Source: Bacteroides sp.
Lineage (GTDB): Bacteria; Bacteroidota; Bacteroidia; Bacteroidales; Muribaculaceae
NCBI GenBank assembly: GCA_014801225.1
Contig: JAAVEO010000041.1
Coordinates: 1 to 38,905, forward strand
Reading direction: 5' to 3'
Length of the DNA stretch: 38,905 bases
The stretch's first letter is position 1; each line of letters begins with the position of its first letter. Made by a program: the position numbers and the translations under genes. Shown here one piece after another: positions 1 through 9,424 of the stretch. The notes beneath the pieces are model-generated. The model was not told the DNA's origin and did not search any database. It was given only the letters and a program-made list of their open reading frames with translations.

Positions 1-610
1 ACACCACAACGTTGGTTTCGATCACGTCATCGCCGATTTTGAACACTGCATTGTAGGAGTTGATTGAGAATGTGCCACTGATGCTTACATCATGTGAGGG
101 TATAGTTTCGGGAAGACCCTCCCAGCCCGAGAAAGTATAACCTTCTTTTTCGGGATATGCTTCAGCAGTAATCGCAGTACCGTAATCAACGATGTATTCT
201 TTGTAGGTGGCTCCATCTACCGTGTATGTCAGCTTGTACTGGTTTACGGTGTACGAGCCAAGAATTTCCACATCATGCGCAGGCATTGTTTCGGGAATAT
301 TCTGCCAACCGGCAAATGTGTAACCCTCTTTGGCCGGAGCCTCAGGAGCGACAACAGGCTGACCGAACACCACAACTTTGGTATCAATGACATCTTCACC
401 GATTTTGAACACCGCATTGTAGGAATTGATTGAGAAAGTTCCGCTGACGGTCACATCATGAGCCGGCATCGTGGCAGGGACATTATCCCAGCCTGAAAAG
501 GTATGACCCTCCTTTTCGGGAAGTTCCTCAGGATTAATTACAGTCCCATAATTGACATCATACTCTTTGTAAAGGTTGCCATCAACATTATAAACCAGTT
601 TATAAGTATT
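1..610 (-). repeat. 366-bp intragenic tandem repeat (two alternating ~61-aa modules)
   Basis: Inside the partial surface-protein gene the sequence repeats with an exact 366-bp (122-residue) period. Each period holds two related modules. Module A (copies at about 428-610 and 62-244) has YKLxYxVDG, YKEY, PEKEGxTFSGW and SGTFSI. Module B (copies at about 245-427 and 1-61, the latter cut) has NSYNAVFKIG, DVIxT and KEGYTFAGW. Copies stay in frame and are nearly identical at DNA level over long stretches, for example around 1-60 against 367-426. Such repeats can change copy number by recombination; more copies may lie beyond the edge. Confidence 0.85.
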
Positions 611-1234
611 GATACCAAACTCAGCTGCAAGAGCAATGTCGGCATCTACCTTTATTGTACGCGGATTGTCTGTATTACCGTCAGACCACTGTTCAAAGTG
701 GTATCCTTCAGATGGAGTTGCCGTAATAGTCAACTCTGTTCCTTCAGCCAATCTTCCACCTTGTTGGTTAATAGAACCGCCGTTACCCGCTGATAGATTA
801 ACGTCAAAGTGACGGATGATTTTCACAATATAAGGGTCAGATGGATAACCCAACCGGCCATTAGATTCAAATTTGAAAGATTCACCATCTATCGGCAGTA
901 TCTCCTCCGTTTCCTTATTGTAATACTTGAACGTCATCGTCTCACCCGACTCATGATTACTACGGGCGCGGAGATATAGACATTCATTGCCATTTCCTAA
1001 CGGTAGCACTTCGGCGATTCCACGACATTGGTCTCCGCAGAATACCGCTACTTCATATTTCGAATAGTCCATCTTGGCGGCCGCAAAGGTTACGTCAAGA
1101 TAAAGACTCATATCGTATCGGTAATCGCTCGGATTGACCGTCCACGGGGTCGAGGCTATAGCCCCGACTCCGTTTAGGACAATCATGATGAGAGCAATTA
1201 TCGAATGTCTGAATTTGATAATTGAATTCTTCAT
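1..1234 (-). CDS. Secreted protein with InlB-type repeats, C-terminus beyond the window (partial)
   Basis: The ATG is at 1234-1232 and the frame stays open to the window edge, giving about 411 visible residues; the end of the gene is missing. A signal peptide is visible (hydrophobic core IIALIMIVLNGVGA, ending near AIAS). Residues about 35-135 form a module with the motif YEVAVFCGDQCRGI that also occurs near the C-terminus of the neighbouring 2715-aa protein. A short stretch of the divergent-InlB kind follows (about 140-205, with FEQWSDGNTDNPRTI). After that come Listeria/Bacteroides-type repeats with the hallmark KEGYTFSGW. The first ATG after the preceding stop leaves only 21 bp of intergenic space, so it is probably the third gene of one operon. 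By analogy with its neighbours a T9SS sorting domain is expected beyond the left edge, but that is inference. Family knowledge suggests a cell-surface adhesin or filamentous protein; no ligand can be named. Confidence 0.85.
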   Translation of the reverse strand, partial: MKNSIIKFRHSIIALIMIVLNGVGAIASTPWTVNPSDYRYDMSLYLDVTFAAAKMDYSKYEVAVFCGDQCRGIAEVLPLGNGNECLYLRARSNHESGETMTFKYYNKETEEILPIDGESFKFESNGRLGYPSDPYIVKIIRHFDVNLSAGNGGSINQQGGRLAEGTELTITATPSEGYHFEQWSDGNTDNPRTIKVDADIALAAEFGINTYKLVYNVDGNLYKEYDVNYGTVINPEELPEKEGHTFSGWDNVPATMPAHDVTVSGTFSINSYNAVFKIGEDVIDTKVVVFGQPVVAPEAPAKEGYTFAGWQNIPETMPAHDVEILGSYTVNQYKLTYTVDGATYKEYIVDYGTAITAEAYPEKEGYTFSGWEGLPETIPSHDVSISGTFSINSYNAVFKIGDDVIETNVVV

Positions 1235-1255
1235 TTACTTGGTTGAGTTTTAATC

Positions 1256-4200
1256 TTAACGTACTGCGATTTTGTGGTAAGTATATTCACCGTTGCCGTT
1301 GACTATAACCACATAAACACCGTTTGTCAAGGTTGAGATTCTAATTCCTGATTCCGAAACATGAGTTTCGTGAATGAGCTTCTGACCATTGATGTCGTAA
1401 ACTTCAACGAAGTTAATGTTGTCAGCGGGAATACCTTTGATTCGGAGCATATCGCCCTCAACAGTCACCTTGATGTTACCTTCATACTTCACGTCAGCAA
1501 TGCCACTCTGATTGTTGATAGTGATAGCATACGGATTGAAGATATCGCCAACAACGGTTTCGCTGAATGTCAACGAAGCGTTGTTGTCGAAACTGTTCTC
1601 ACCGTCCGCATCTGTCACATGGAAGGTTATCGGGTCATTGACGTTGCCATAGACATTCATCATTACAAGTCCTTTGACAATTCGACCGATACCGCGACAT
1701 TCACTTCCGCAGAACGCTGCGACTTGGTAATCATTGTTGTCAAGCGAAGAACCGTCAGCGTTGTTGATGGTTGCAACTACAGGCATAATCGTTCCGTACT
1801 TGTGAATATCAAGTACAAGAGGCGAATTAGCCGAGATTCCGGAGACATACATGGCAGATGCGGTTGACACGATAGATGTGTTATATACCACATTCTTGGC
1901 AGACTGGCTCTGATACATATACCCCATACCGGGACACATTGTTTCAAGTGTACCAATCCAATTTTCGCCATCGAATTGAGCGAAGCCGTTTTGACCGACA
2001 ACTACATCGAGTGTCTCTGCTTTGGTTGTTGCGAACGCTTCATCAACCGACATGGTCTGACTTACGGGATAGCCCAACCAGTTCCATCCTGAATTGAGAG
2101 CTATCGGGGTTGCCGGATTCCAAGCAATGTCGCTCAGACGCTGACGGGTGGTAGCAGCTGTAGTCTCTACCTTGTAGCTTTCGGATGCAGAGAGTTCAGT
2201 AAGAGTTCCAATCATGCCGAGTTGCGGGTCGCGGATCACTTCCTGAGTCTGGCTCATGATACGGGAGATTCCCTCATCTACGGCGAGTTCAGCAGGGGCA
2301 ATCGCACTTTCGAAATTGTGCGACATCCACGTCCAGCCTTCTTCCATCTGGAAGTCCATATCGGAGCGTTTTAGAGTATAATTGAACTGAACGGTTTCGG
2401 AAACGTCATCATCGCCGTTGCCGACAGAGGTCATCGCAAGAATCTGTGTGTCATCATTGATAACGATAGGCACAGTGTACTTGCGGCGCGTGCCGTTTTC
2501 ATCACAGGGGCAAGAGCCATCAGTTGTGAAATAGATGGTAGCCTTCTTCGAGTCTGTGGAGAGCTCCACTTTGGTGCCGCGATAAACGGCTGTTCCGCTT
2601 GCGCGCGACGACTTCGGAGCCTCGGCGGTGATGATTTCCGTTACCACGTCAACAGCACATTCGCCGGTTGCGGTCACATCATCAATAGTGAAAGTGAGCT
2701 GAGCCCGTCCGGGGAGGTCTCCCTTTACTGTTACGACAGCTTTGCCTTCCTCATCGATAATGGCTTCGGTTGTATCAATCGAAGCAATCAGGTCAGAAGA
2801 ATTGGCGATATGCAGTGTGCGGCCTACAGCAGCCTCATAAGGAAGCGCAAAGACAGTCACTTCTTTTTCGCCGCCATAGAGAACTTTCACGTCATCGGCA
2901 TATACGACCTGCACCTCTTTCTCCACGTCAAGAACCTGACTGAACGTTTCAGTCATAGGTATTCCGGCGTAGGAAAGAACGTTACGGCTGACTGTCAGGC
3001 GAATTTCGCCGGTTGTAGCACTGAGTTTCTCTTCAGGCACGAATCGTACGCGCGAGGCATAGCGGGTAGCATCTGCATCATCTTCACTTGCATATTCATC
3101 TGCAAGTTCCGAATCTATAAAGCGGATTTCGCCATTGAGTTTTTCGCCATTGGCAGTTACATAGATATAGTCTGTCGTAAGAGTTGACAAATCCATAAAC
3201 TTGTCGAACTGCACCTCAACGCCTTCTTCGTAAGCTCGGGCTTCTGTTATCTCAGGCTGTTTGTTCTGAACAATGCCGATGTTCACGTCAAGTTGTGGCG
3301 GGGGAACGGGTAGCCATTCGCTATAAGCGGTCACATAACCGTCCTTCTCAAACTTCACCTGCCACAAACCCTGAGGTACATCCCAACGATACATCCCGTT
3401 TTCATCGGTAAACAATGGATTTTCTTGAGCATACTCCTCGGCATCCCAAAGCACGATTTCCTCGTATGGATCGCCATACATATCCTCTTTGGTCTCCTTA
3501 TAATAGATCGAAGCCTGCACACCCTCTACACGATTCTCAGGCACCGCCTCATACACATATCCTGACGGGTCGTGGATAGGATCCACAATTGGATATGGAG
3601 GATCATTAGGATCATCGTCGTCATCGTCTTTGTTACAGAACTTTTTCTTTGCGGAGATGATATTTTTTTTCACCATCTCAATATCGCTAGCTACGTATCT
3701 GTCGATTTGATCGTCCCGAACTTGAATAGCTGCATCTTCCAAGAGAGTAAGCAGATTAGGTAATAGAGGGATTTTCGCCAATGCTATATCGCCAACTATT
3801 GAAACAGCGAACAAGCTGACTCTCCATGTTGTATAACCTTGAAACTCACCCTTAATATCTTTAATCTTATCGTCTAAAAGATTCGCAAAGTCAGGCTTAG
3901 CCTTTCTTACACATTCAGGAATTTTAAGAGCATTAATTCTATCATAATAATTAGAAAGTCTTACAAATAGCTTATAAGCATCATTTAAATAGAATATAAC
4001 TTTATTAATTTGTGCGACACTATTAGGCAATCGCATCATTTTACTCTTTAGCTTCTCGAGCTTATTCATCTTTTTTAGAAGATCTTGTCGCTGTATTTCC
4101 AGTTTTGCAGAATTCAGCCCAACAACACCACCTTCAAGACGTTTATTCAGATAATCCAAGGACTTCTGATAGGATTTCTCAAGATTTGTTATTTTATCTA

Positions 4201-7200
4201 ATCGAAGCTTTCTATCCGAATTAAATTTGGAGTATAGATTTGTAAGCTTGTCTTTATCGGTTAAAACGTTACGTATGGCTTCTTCAATTTTTTCTTTAAG
4301 CAATGACCATACTGCATCCATAGAAAATACCCTATATACCGAACTATTTTGAATCGTTTCATATTGTATGTAGACATCATTAAAAAAGTCCACTAATTCA
4401 TACCTATTATTGCTTATACGCTCCAATAGTATTCCTTTAGTAGTTGGAACTTGTTTGAATCCGCCTAAAATCAATTGTTCAGGTAATAGTCCACTGCAAT
4501 CAGAGACTTTTCTTACAAGGAGTGAATTATCCGGTAAAATCTGATCAGACTGAGAATATCGCTGATGTGTCGAAAGAACGTTAAGCATCTCCTCATAGAT
4601 ATCATCATCAATTGAATCTGCATCCCTAAATATCTCATTAAGAAAAGCCTCAAATTCTTCTTCATTCAATCCCAGAAGGTCATTTTCTTGTGTAAAGTTT
4701 AAATCTACTCCATAGCAAGCTTCAAATGAATCTATAACTTTCTCAAGATCGAATTTCTCTTGATTCAATTCTTCTGTGATTTTTTCGTCATATTGATCAA
4801 GCATTTCGTTTTCGGCAAGGAAATTTGAAATAAATTCATCTAAAGAATCATAATTGTCCTTAGCTTTCTGTATGTCAGCAAGAGATTCAGTTACTGCATT
4901 GATTTCTACTTTAACTCCTGCAGGTGCCTCTTCTTCAGTAAATTGACCAGCGGCAATCCATCTGTTCATAGAAGTATCATATTGGGCTTCGAGATTACGC
5001 CAATATCCATTGTTTGTATAAACACTAATGGTTACTCCATTTACAGCCGTAGAGTCATTATTCGATAAATCAACTATGAAAGTAAAGTCTTTTGGTTCAG
5101 TACCAGAACCTTGCCAGTCTGGATAACTCTTGTATGGGAAGAAATAATAAGATTTAGGCGAGACAGTTCTGTTAATGAGATCAAACACAATATTATATTG
5201 CCCTACATATTCCGGGTTATAATAAAGCATCGTTACCTTTTCTGGTACAATGTTATTAACATCATACGTCACCTGTTTTGTCTCACTAATCAATTCCAAT
5301 CCTGCTTTCGTTATTACTTTTGCATAAATACTATGCGTTGAAAGATTGTATGGCTCATTCAGTTCACAGGTTGTTTCCCATGTTCCGTTTGCTAATGAAG
5401 TGGTTTTGCCAATAAGCGTTCCATCATCATATATTTCTATGGCAGACTGGGCCATAGCATTACCACTGATGGATACATCGGTCTTTGCTACTATCGAAGG
5501 TACTGATATAAATAGGTCTTGGATTGTGCAGCTGGTACAACCTATCGGTTGTGTCAATGTCTTGCCATTGTAGTCAAATACGATTGAGGCGGTGGCATTG
5601 AATGAGCCGCCGGTGGTCGGGATCACGCAGAAGCGGGTCTGGCTTTGGTAATTGTTGCCAAGCTGCACTGTCAAGCGGTTGTTGTCGAAAGTGTAAGGCA
5701 ACAAGTTAGGTCCTTGTATTACCGATTGCTCTACAAAGTCACAGGCTTCGGGGAGGTCTACAATGAGAGCGACATTGCTGATATCGTTCTTATACACGCC
5801 TTTAAAGTCTATGGCAGAGCGAAGCGTCAAGTAATTGCCGGTGGTGATACTGCTCTTATTTGACGAGAAACTTGTTGTTGAGTTGGTGTAATAGAACAAG
5901 CTTTCGTCAAATGCAGGAACCTCCGAGATTTTAACCTCAGCTAGTTTGCCGGTCTCGACCTTTACGGCATTCTTCACATAGTCCTTGCCCTCGGTCAGAC
6001 CAATTTCAGTGAAGTTTGACAGGCGAAGAATTGAGTTCATTAAGTCGGATTGACCCATCGAAACGAGAGAATAATCGCCATCTTCCAACTCAGTGAAAGT
6101 CGCCTTTGCTTCGGAATATGTCATCTTCTTAAGTAATTCTCCATTCGAGCCATACAGCATTGCAATAACAGCCAGGTTGTCAGTCATTTCAAAGGAAGCG
6201 GTTACTCCTCCTTTGCCTACGATGTCAAATGTTACTTCAGCGCGTTGATTATCACCAACGGTTACAATCTGTTCAATCGGATTAAACGTACCGGTCTTTG
6301 ATGTGGCAATCAGTCGAAGTTGATCACCGAAATTGATGTTTTCATCAAGAACGGCAAGAATCGGATATTGAAGAGATACTTCTTTATGAGCGCGATTCTG
6401 GGTTATGTTGAAGACGCTGATTGCTACATTCTGATAGTCGGAATAGTAATCCTGCACATTTTCCGAACCGGCAGCATGGTATGTAAAACCATACGATACA
6501 CGAGCGCCGACAATTGATTTCATCGTTGTCTTGCCCAAGTCAAGCGCATTGATTTCTGATGCAAACGCACCGATTGTATCATTGACGTTGACACATTCGC
6601 TTGCGGCGTAGGTAAGGCGTGTCTCGGGGGCATCGAGAACAGACAGGTTCCATTGGCCCTTTCGGTCAGTCTTGGCCGTATAGGTCTTGGAATACTTGCC
6701 ATTGAGGGTTTGATTCACTGATACCGATGCTCCTGACAAAGCCGTGCCATCTCCGTCAACAACAGAACCTGAAAGTTCTAATGTACGGAAGGGTACTAAA
6801 TTGACTGTGCAAGTGTTATTGCTTTCGTCAACAGTAAACTCAACATCATCAGGATTTGCATAAACTACACCGAGTTTATTGTCAAGAGCTACACGACATA
6901 TGAGCCGCTGCCCGTTAGGAATCTCGCCGAGCGAAACGGCTTTACGTAGATAAGTTGTAGTTCCGTCGGCAAGCGGCTTGAACCATTCGACGGAAACCTG
7001 TGAAGTTACATCCGAATCATCGGAAGTTAATACCTTTGCAAAAACAGTATGAAGTGCTTTCAGATTATCGAAAGTAACCTCAATGTCCTGATCAGGTATA
7101 ACGACATTCTCAATGCGTCCAATTTCAAGACCTGCCTGAGAGTACATATAAATGTTGTACTGCTCATCTTTTTGCAAGCCATTGAACGTATAGAGCATAC

Positions 7201-9403
7201 GGTCGGAAATCACATACTTCTGACGCACACCGGAATTGATGTTTACAATCTCTAGCGAATTATGCTTATAGCGACCATCAGAGGAATCAGCAGGCAGATT
7301 AACCTGAAGCACATGGGCATCGTTGGTTATCGGCAGGATTGTGAAATCTTTCCAGTAATCTGCATTTGAGTAAAGCTCAATCGCCGATGCCGGAACATAC
7401 ACAGTGCAGTTCGCCTTGTTGGTAAAACCGCTGAAAGTATATGAAGAACACTGGGGCGGCTCTTGAGCATATATAGTCAAGGATATTATATTGGCACAGT
7501 AGCGGAAAGCATAATTACCTATTGTTGCAATAGAACTTGGTAAAAGGATGTCAGTCGCACCAACATTTTGGAACGCGTATGCCGGAACTTCGGTATATCC
7601 GCCGGTACGAGACAGATCCAGCACTCCTGCATTGGTTAAATTAGTAAGAGCAGAAAAGTCGTTAGATGTCATTCTTCCCTTTACTATAATGCTGCTGACA
7701 TTGCCGAAGTTGTCATATCCGACTACGTCTCTGATAGCGTTATACAAACTACCGGGAGTGAAATAATCAACAATTGCCTGACCGGTTACTGAGTTGTAAT
7801 AATTCGCACCGGGGTTTGATGGTGAAGATGGGTCGAATACAAAAAGTCCGACAACCTGCGCACCGGCATCAGTCATAATACCGCGATAGGTGGTTGAGGT
7901 TTCTTCTTGAGCAATACCATTTACAATCCACCCCTTGAACCTATAGCCAGTCTGCGGATAGGCATATACATAATATTCTTGTCCATACGTACACTCAGAA
8001 CCCGAAGTACTGAATGTTCCTGCACCGGCAGGTGACGCAATTACAGTTAGTGGGTGTTTTAGCGTGGGTTGCTGGGGATCAGTGGGATTAGAAGGATTAT
8101 AAGCAAAGTTGGCAGTAAGTACAACGTCGGATGCGGGCATAGTAAACGACATACTGTTACCGCCACTTATAGCCTCACCATCTTTTGACCAGCCGGTGAA
8201 TACATATCCGGAATTGTTACTTGCGTAAATATAAACGGATGATCCCTCGGTATAAGTCCCGGCACCGCTTAGAGATGCAGCTCCAATCGGATTGCATACC
8301 AATGACAAATTGTATTTCTTAGTCTGCTCTCCCGGTTGAGGGTCAGATGGAGATGAGGGATCAAATTCAGCATCAAGAATTATTTCTACATCGTTTGATG
8401 GCATAACGAACTCAAAATAATTGCTTGACACGCTTTGCGGTACATCATTTATTTTGACAGACTTACATTTGTATCCGGAATTAAGGCCAAAGCCAATATA
8501 GACGTTTTCTCCATCAGTTATATATGTAGAATTGTCGTCATACCACTCGCCATATTCCGTGTCGGATGAATAATATACGTAGTTAATACCACTCTTATTC
8601 GGTATTTTTATGCTCAAAAGGTGCTTGGCAATGAATGTGTATGTGGCCTTAGTTACCGCACTCACCCCATTTTCATTGATACATACAGCTTTTATAGTAA
8701 CAGAATTACCTTCCGGTATTAAGACAGGAGCAGTATATATCTGTCCATTGTCTACACTTGGCTCTGACCCATCTAAAGTGTATTTTATTATCGTCGGATC
8801 ATCGTTAACGTCTGTGAATGTCAACTCAAACGATTTGAAAAAATTACAAGAAGTTTGAGATAGCACCGGAGCTTTAGGTCGTTGCGCAACTTCACCGTTT
8901 GCTCGAAGCGTCAACGTTATTCCAGTAAATCTCAGTTGAGAATTACTGATATTAAAGGTGACTTTTGAAACTTTTTCTACATTATTCCATGAAAAGTTGA
9001 GAGTTTCTGCATTATAGACTATCTCGCCACAATCAGAAGACAACGTAGATTCATCACTTTTATAATCTGAAGTCCAAAACAGAACAGACTCTATTTCATA
9101 GGAGGAGGAAGACTCTATGGAGAACGTATTGCCTCTATAAAGTCTTATGTTTGATCCGTTCACATAGTATGACGGCTGGGTTCCTCCGGAGCCAACCGAA
9201 AAATTCAGGGATATGCCATATTCTGAAATATCCCAGCTTTCCAGCGGTTGGATTGCTGTTCCTGTGTTTGTGCCAACTAAATTTGTTGAGGGATTCGGTA
9301 CCACCTCAACGATAGTCTGCGCAAACACCGGACAGACAACCCATCCTGCAATTAGCAGGATGAGCATAACGGCTGACCGTTGAATGTGATTTATATATCT
9401 CAT
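1256..9403 (-). CDS. 2715-aa multidomain secreted surface protein with T9SS type A sorting domain
   Basis: The signal peptide (hydrophobic core AVMLILLIAGWVVCPVFA) fixes the start at 9403. Domains in order, positions approximate: chitobiase/HEX C-terminal-like (175-258, IIKYTLDGSEPS); three divergent InlB-type modules (261-532, GYVFTGWSKDG, GYRFKGWIVNG) joined by Pro/Ser linkers; a short BspA-type LRR block (540-695, IATIGNYAFRYC); a carboxypeptidase-regulatory-like domain (872-960); beta-rich Ig-like segments; a long helical segment (about 1500-1925, many Lys/Leu/Glu heptads) ending in a DDDDDD linker; a module starting DPSGYVYEAVPENR; a second chitobiase-like domain (about 2260-2345); a GWNWLGYP module; the AFCGSECRGI module; and a C-terminal sorting domain (about 2640-2715, VEVYDINGQKL ... 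GVYVVIVNG). It should be exported by Sec, moved across the outer membrane by T9SS and anchored at the surface. Family knowledge suggests adhesion or glycan binding; no catalytic motif was seen. It is the middle gene of the three-gene operon. Confidence 0.9.
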   Translation of the reverse strand: MRYINHIQRSAVMLILLIAGWVVCPVFAQTIVEVVPNPSTNLVGTNTGTAIQPLESWDISEYGISLNFSVGSGGTQPSYYVNGSNIRLYRGNTFSIESSSSYEIESVLFWTSDYKSDESTLSSDCGEIVYNAETLNFSWNNVEKVSKVTFNISNSQLRFTGITLTLRANGEVAQRPKAPVLSQTSCNFFKSFELTFTDVNDDPTIIKYTLDGSEPSVDNGQIYTAPVLIPEGNSVTIKAVCINENGVSAVTKATYTFIAKHLLSIKIPNKSGINYVYYSSDTEYGEWYDDNSTYITDGENVYIGFGLNSGYKCKSVKINDVPQSVSSNYFEFVMPSNDVEIILDAEFDPSSPSDPQPGEQTKKYNLSLVCNPIGAASLSGAGTYTEGSSVYIYASNNSGYVFTGWSKDGEAISGGNSMSFTMPASDVVLTANFAYNPSNPTDPQQPTLKHPLTVIASPAGAGTFSTSGSECTYGQEYYVYAYPQTGYRFKGWIVNGIAQEETSTTYRGIMTDAGAQVVGLFVFDPSSPSNPGANYYNSVTGQAIVDYFTPGSLYNAIRDVVGYDNFGNVSSIIVKGRMTSNDFSALTNLTNAGVLDLSRTGGYTEVPAYAFQNVGATDILLPSSIATIGNYAFRYCANIISLTIYAQEPPQCSSYTFSGFTNKANCTVYVPASAIELYSNADYWKDFTILPITNDAHVLQVNLPADSSDGRYKHNSLEIVNINSGVRQKYVISDRMLYTFNGLQKDEQYNIYMYSQAGLEIGRIENVVIPDQDIEVTFDNLKALHTVFAKVLTSDDSDVTSQVSVEWFKPLADGTTTYLRKAVSLGEIPNGQRLICRVALDNKLGVVYANPDDVEFTVDESNNTCTVNLVPFRTLELSGSVVDGDGTALSGASVSVNQTLNGKYSKTYTAKTDRKGQWNLSVLDAPETRLTYAASECVNVNDTIGAFASEINALDLGKTTMKSIVGARVSYGFTYHAAGSENVQDYYSDYQNVAISVFNITQNRAHKEVSLQYPILAVLDENINFGDQLRLIATSKTGTFNPIEQIVTVGDNQRAEVTFDIVGKGGVTASFEMTDNLAVIAMLYGSNGELLKKMTYSEAKATFTELEDGDYSLVSMGQSDLMNSILRLSNFTEIGLTEGKDYVKNAVKVETGKLAEVKISEVPAFDESLFYYTNSTTSFSSNKSSITTGNYLTLRSAIDFKGVYKNDISNVALIVDLPEACDFVEQSVIQGPNLLPYTFDNNRLTVQLGNNYQSQTRFCVIPTTGGSFNATASIVFDYNGKTLTQPIGCTSCTIQDLFISVPSIVAKTDVSISGNAMAQSAIEIYDDGTLIGKTTSLANGTWETTCELNEPYNLSTHSIYAKVITKAGLELISETKQVTYDVNNIVPEKVTMLYYNPEYVGQYNIVFDLINRTVSPKSYYFFPYKSYPDWQGSGTEPKDFTFIVDLSNNDSTAVNGVTISVYTNNGYWRNLEAQYDTSMNRWIAAGQFTEEEAPAGVKVEINAVTESLADIQKAKDNYDSLDEFISNFLAENEMLDQYDEKITEELNQEKFDLEKVIDSFEACYGVDLNFTQENDLLGLNEEEFEAFLNEIFRDADSIDDDIYEEMLNVLSTHQRYSQSDQILPDNSLLVRKVSDCSGLLPEQLILGGFKQVPTTKGILLERISNNRYELVDFFNDVYIQYETIQNSSVYRVFSMDAVWSLLKEKIEEAIRNVLTDKDKLTNLYSKFNSDRKLRLDKITNLEKSYQKSLDYLNKRLEGGVVGLNSAKLEIQRQDLLKKMNKLEKLKSKMMRLPNSVAQINKVIFYLNDAYKLFVRLSNYYDRINALKIPECVRKAKPDFANLLDDKIKDIKGEFQGYTTWRVSLFAVSIVGDIALAKIPLLPNLLTLLEDAAIQVRDDQIDRYVASDIEMVKKNIISAKKKFCNKDDDDDDPNDPPYPIVDPIHDPSGYVYEAVPENRVEGVQASIYYKETKEDMYGDPYEEIVLWDAEEYAQENPLFTDENGMYRWDVPQGLWQVKFEKDGYVTAYSEWLPVPPPQLDVNIGIVQNKQPEITEARAYEEGVEVQFDKFMDLSTLTTDYIYVTANGEKLNGEIRFIDSELADEYASEDDADATRYASRVRFVPEEKLSATTGEIRLTVSRNVLSYAGIPMTETFSQVLDVEKEVQVVYADDVKVLYGGEKEVTVFALPYEAAVGRTLHIANSSDLIASIDTTEAIIDEEGKAVVTVKGDLPGRAQLTFTIDDVTATGECAVDVVTEIITAEAPKSSRASGTAVYRGTKVELSTDSKKATIYFTTDGSCPCDENGTRRKYTVPIVINDDTQILAMTSVGNGDDDVSETVQFNYTLKRSDMDFQMEEGWTWMSHNFESAIAPAELAVDEGISRIMSQTQEVIRDPQLGMIGTLTELSASESYKVETTAATTRQRLSDIAWNPATPIALNSGWNWLGYPVSQTMSVDEAFATTKAETLDVVVGQNGFAQFDGENWIGTLETMCPGMGYMYQSQSAKNVVYNTSIVSTASAMYVSGISANSPLVLDIHKYGTIMPVVATINNADGSSLDNNDYQVAAFCGSECRGIGRIVKGLVMMNVYGNVNDPITFHVTDADGENSFDNNASLTFSETVVGDIFNPYAITINNQSGIADVKYEGNIKVTVEGDMLRIKGIPADNINFVEVYDINGQKLIHETHVSESGIRISTLTNGVYVVIVNGNGEYTYHKIAVR

Positions 9404-9424
9404 ATCAGTTATATTCTGATTTTG

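Noticed and set aside
1361..1867. A 168-codon open frame antisense to the 2715-aa gene
   Set aside because: No family features, and it lies entirely within a well-supported gene; treated as a shadow frame.
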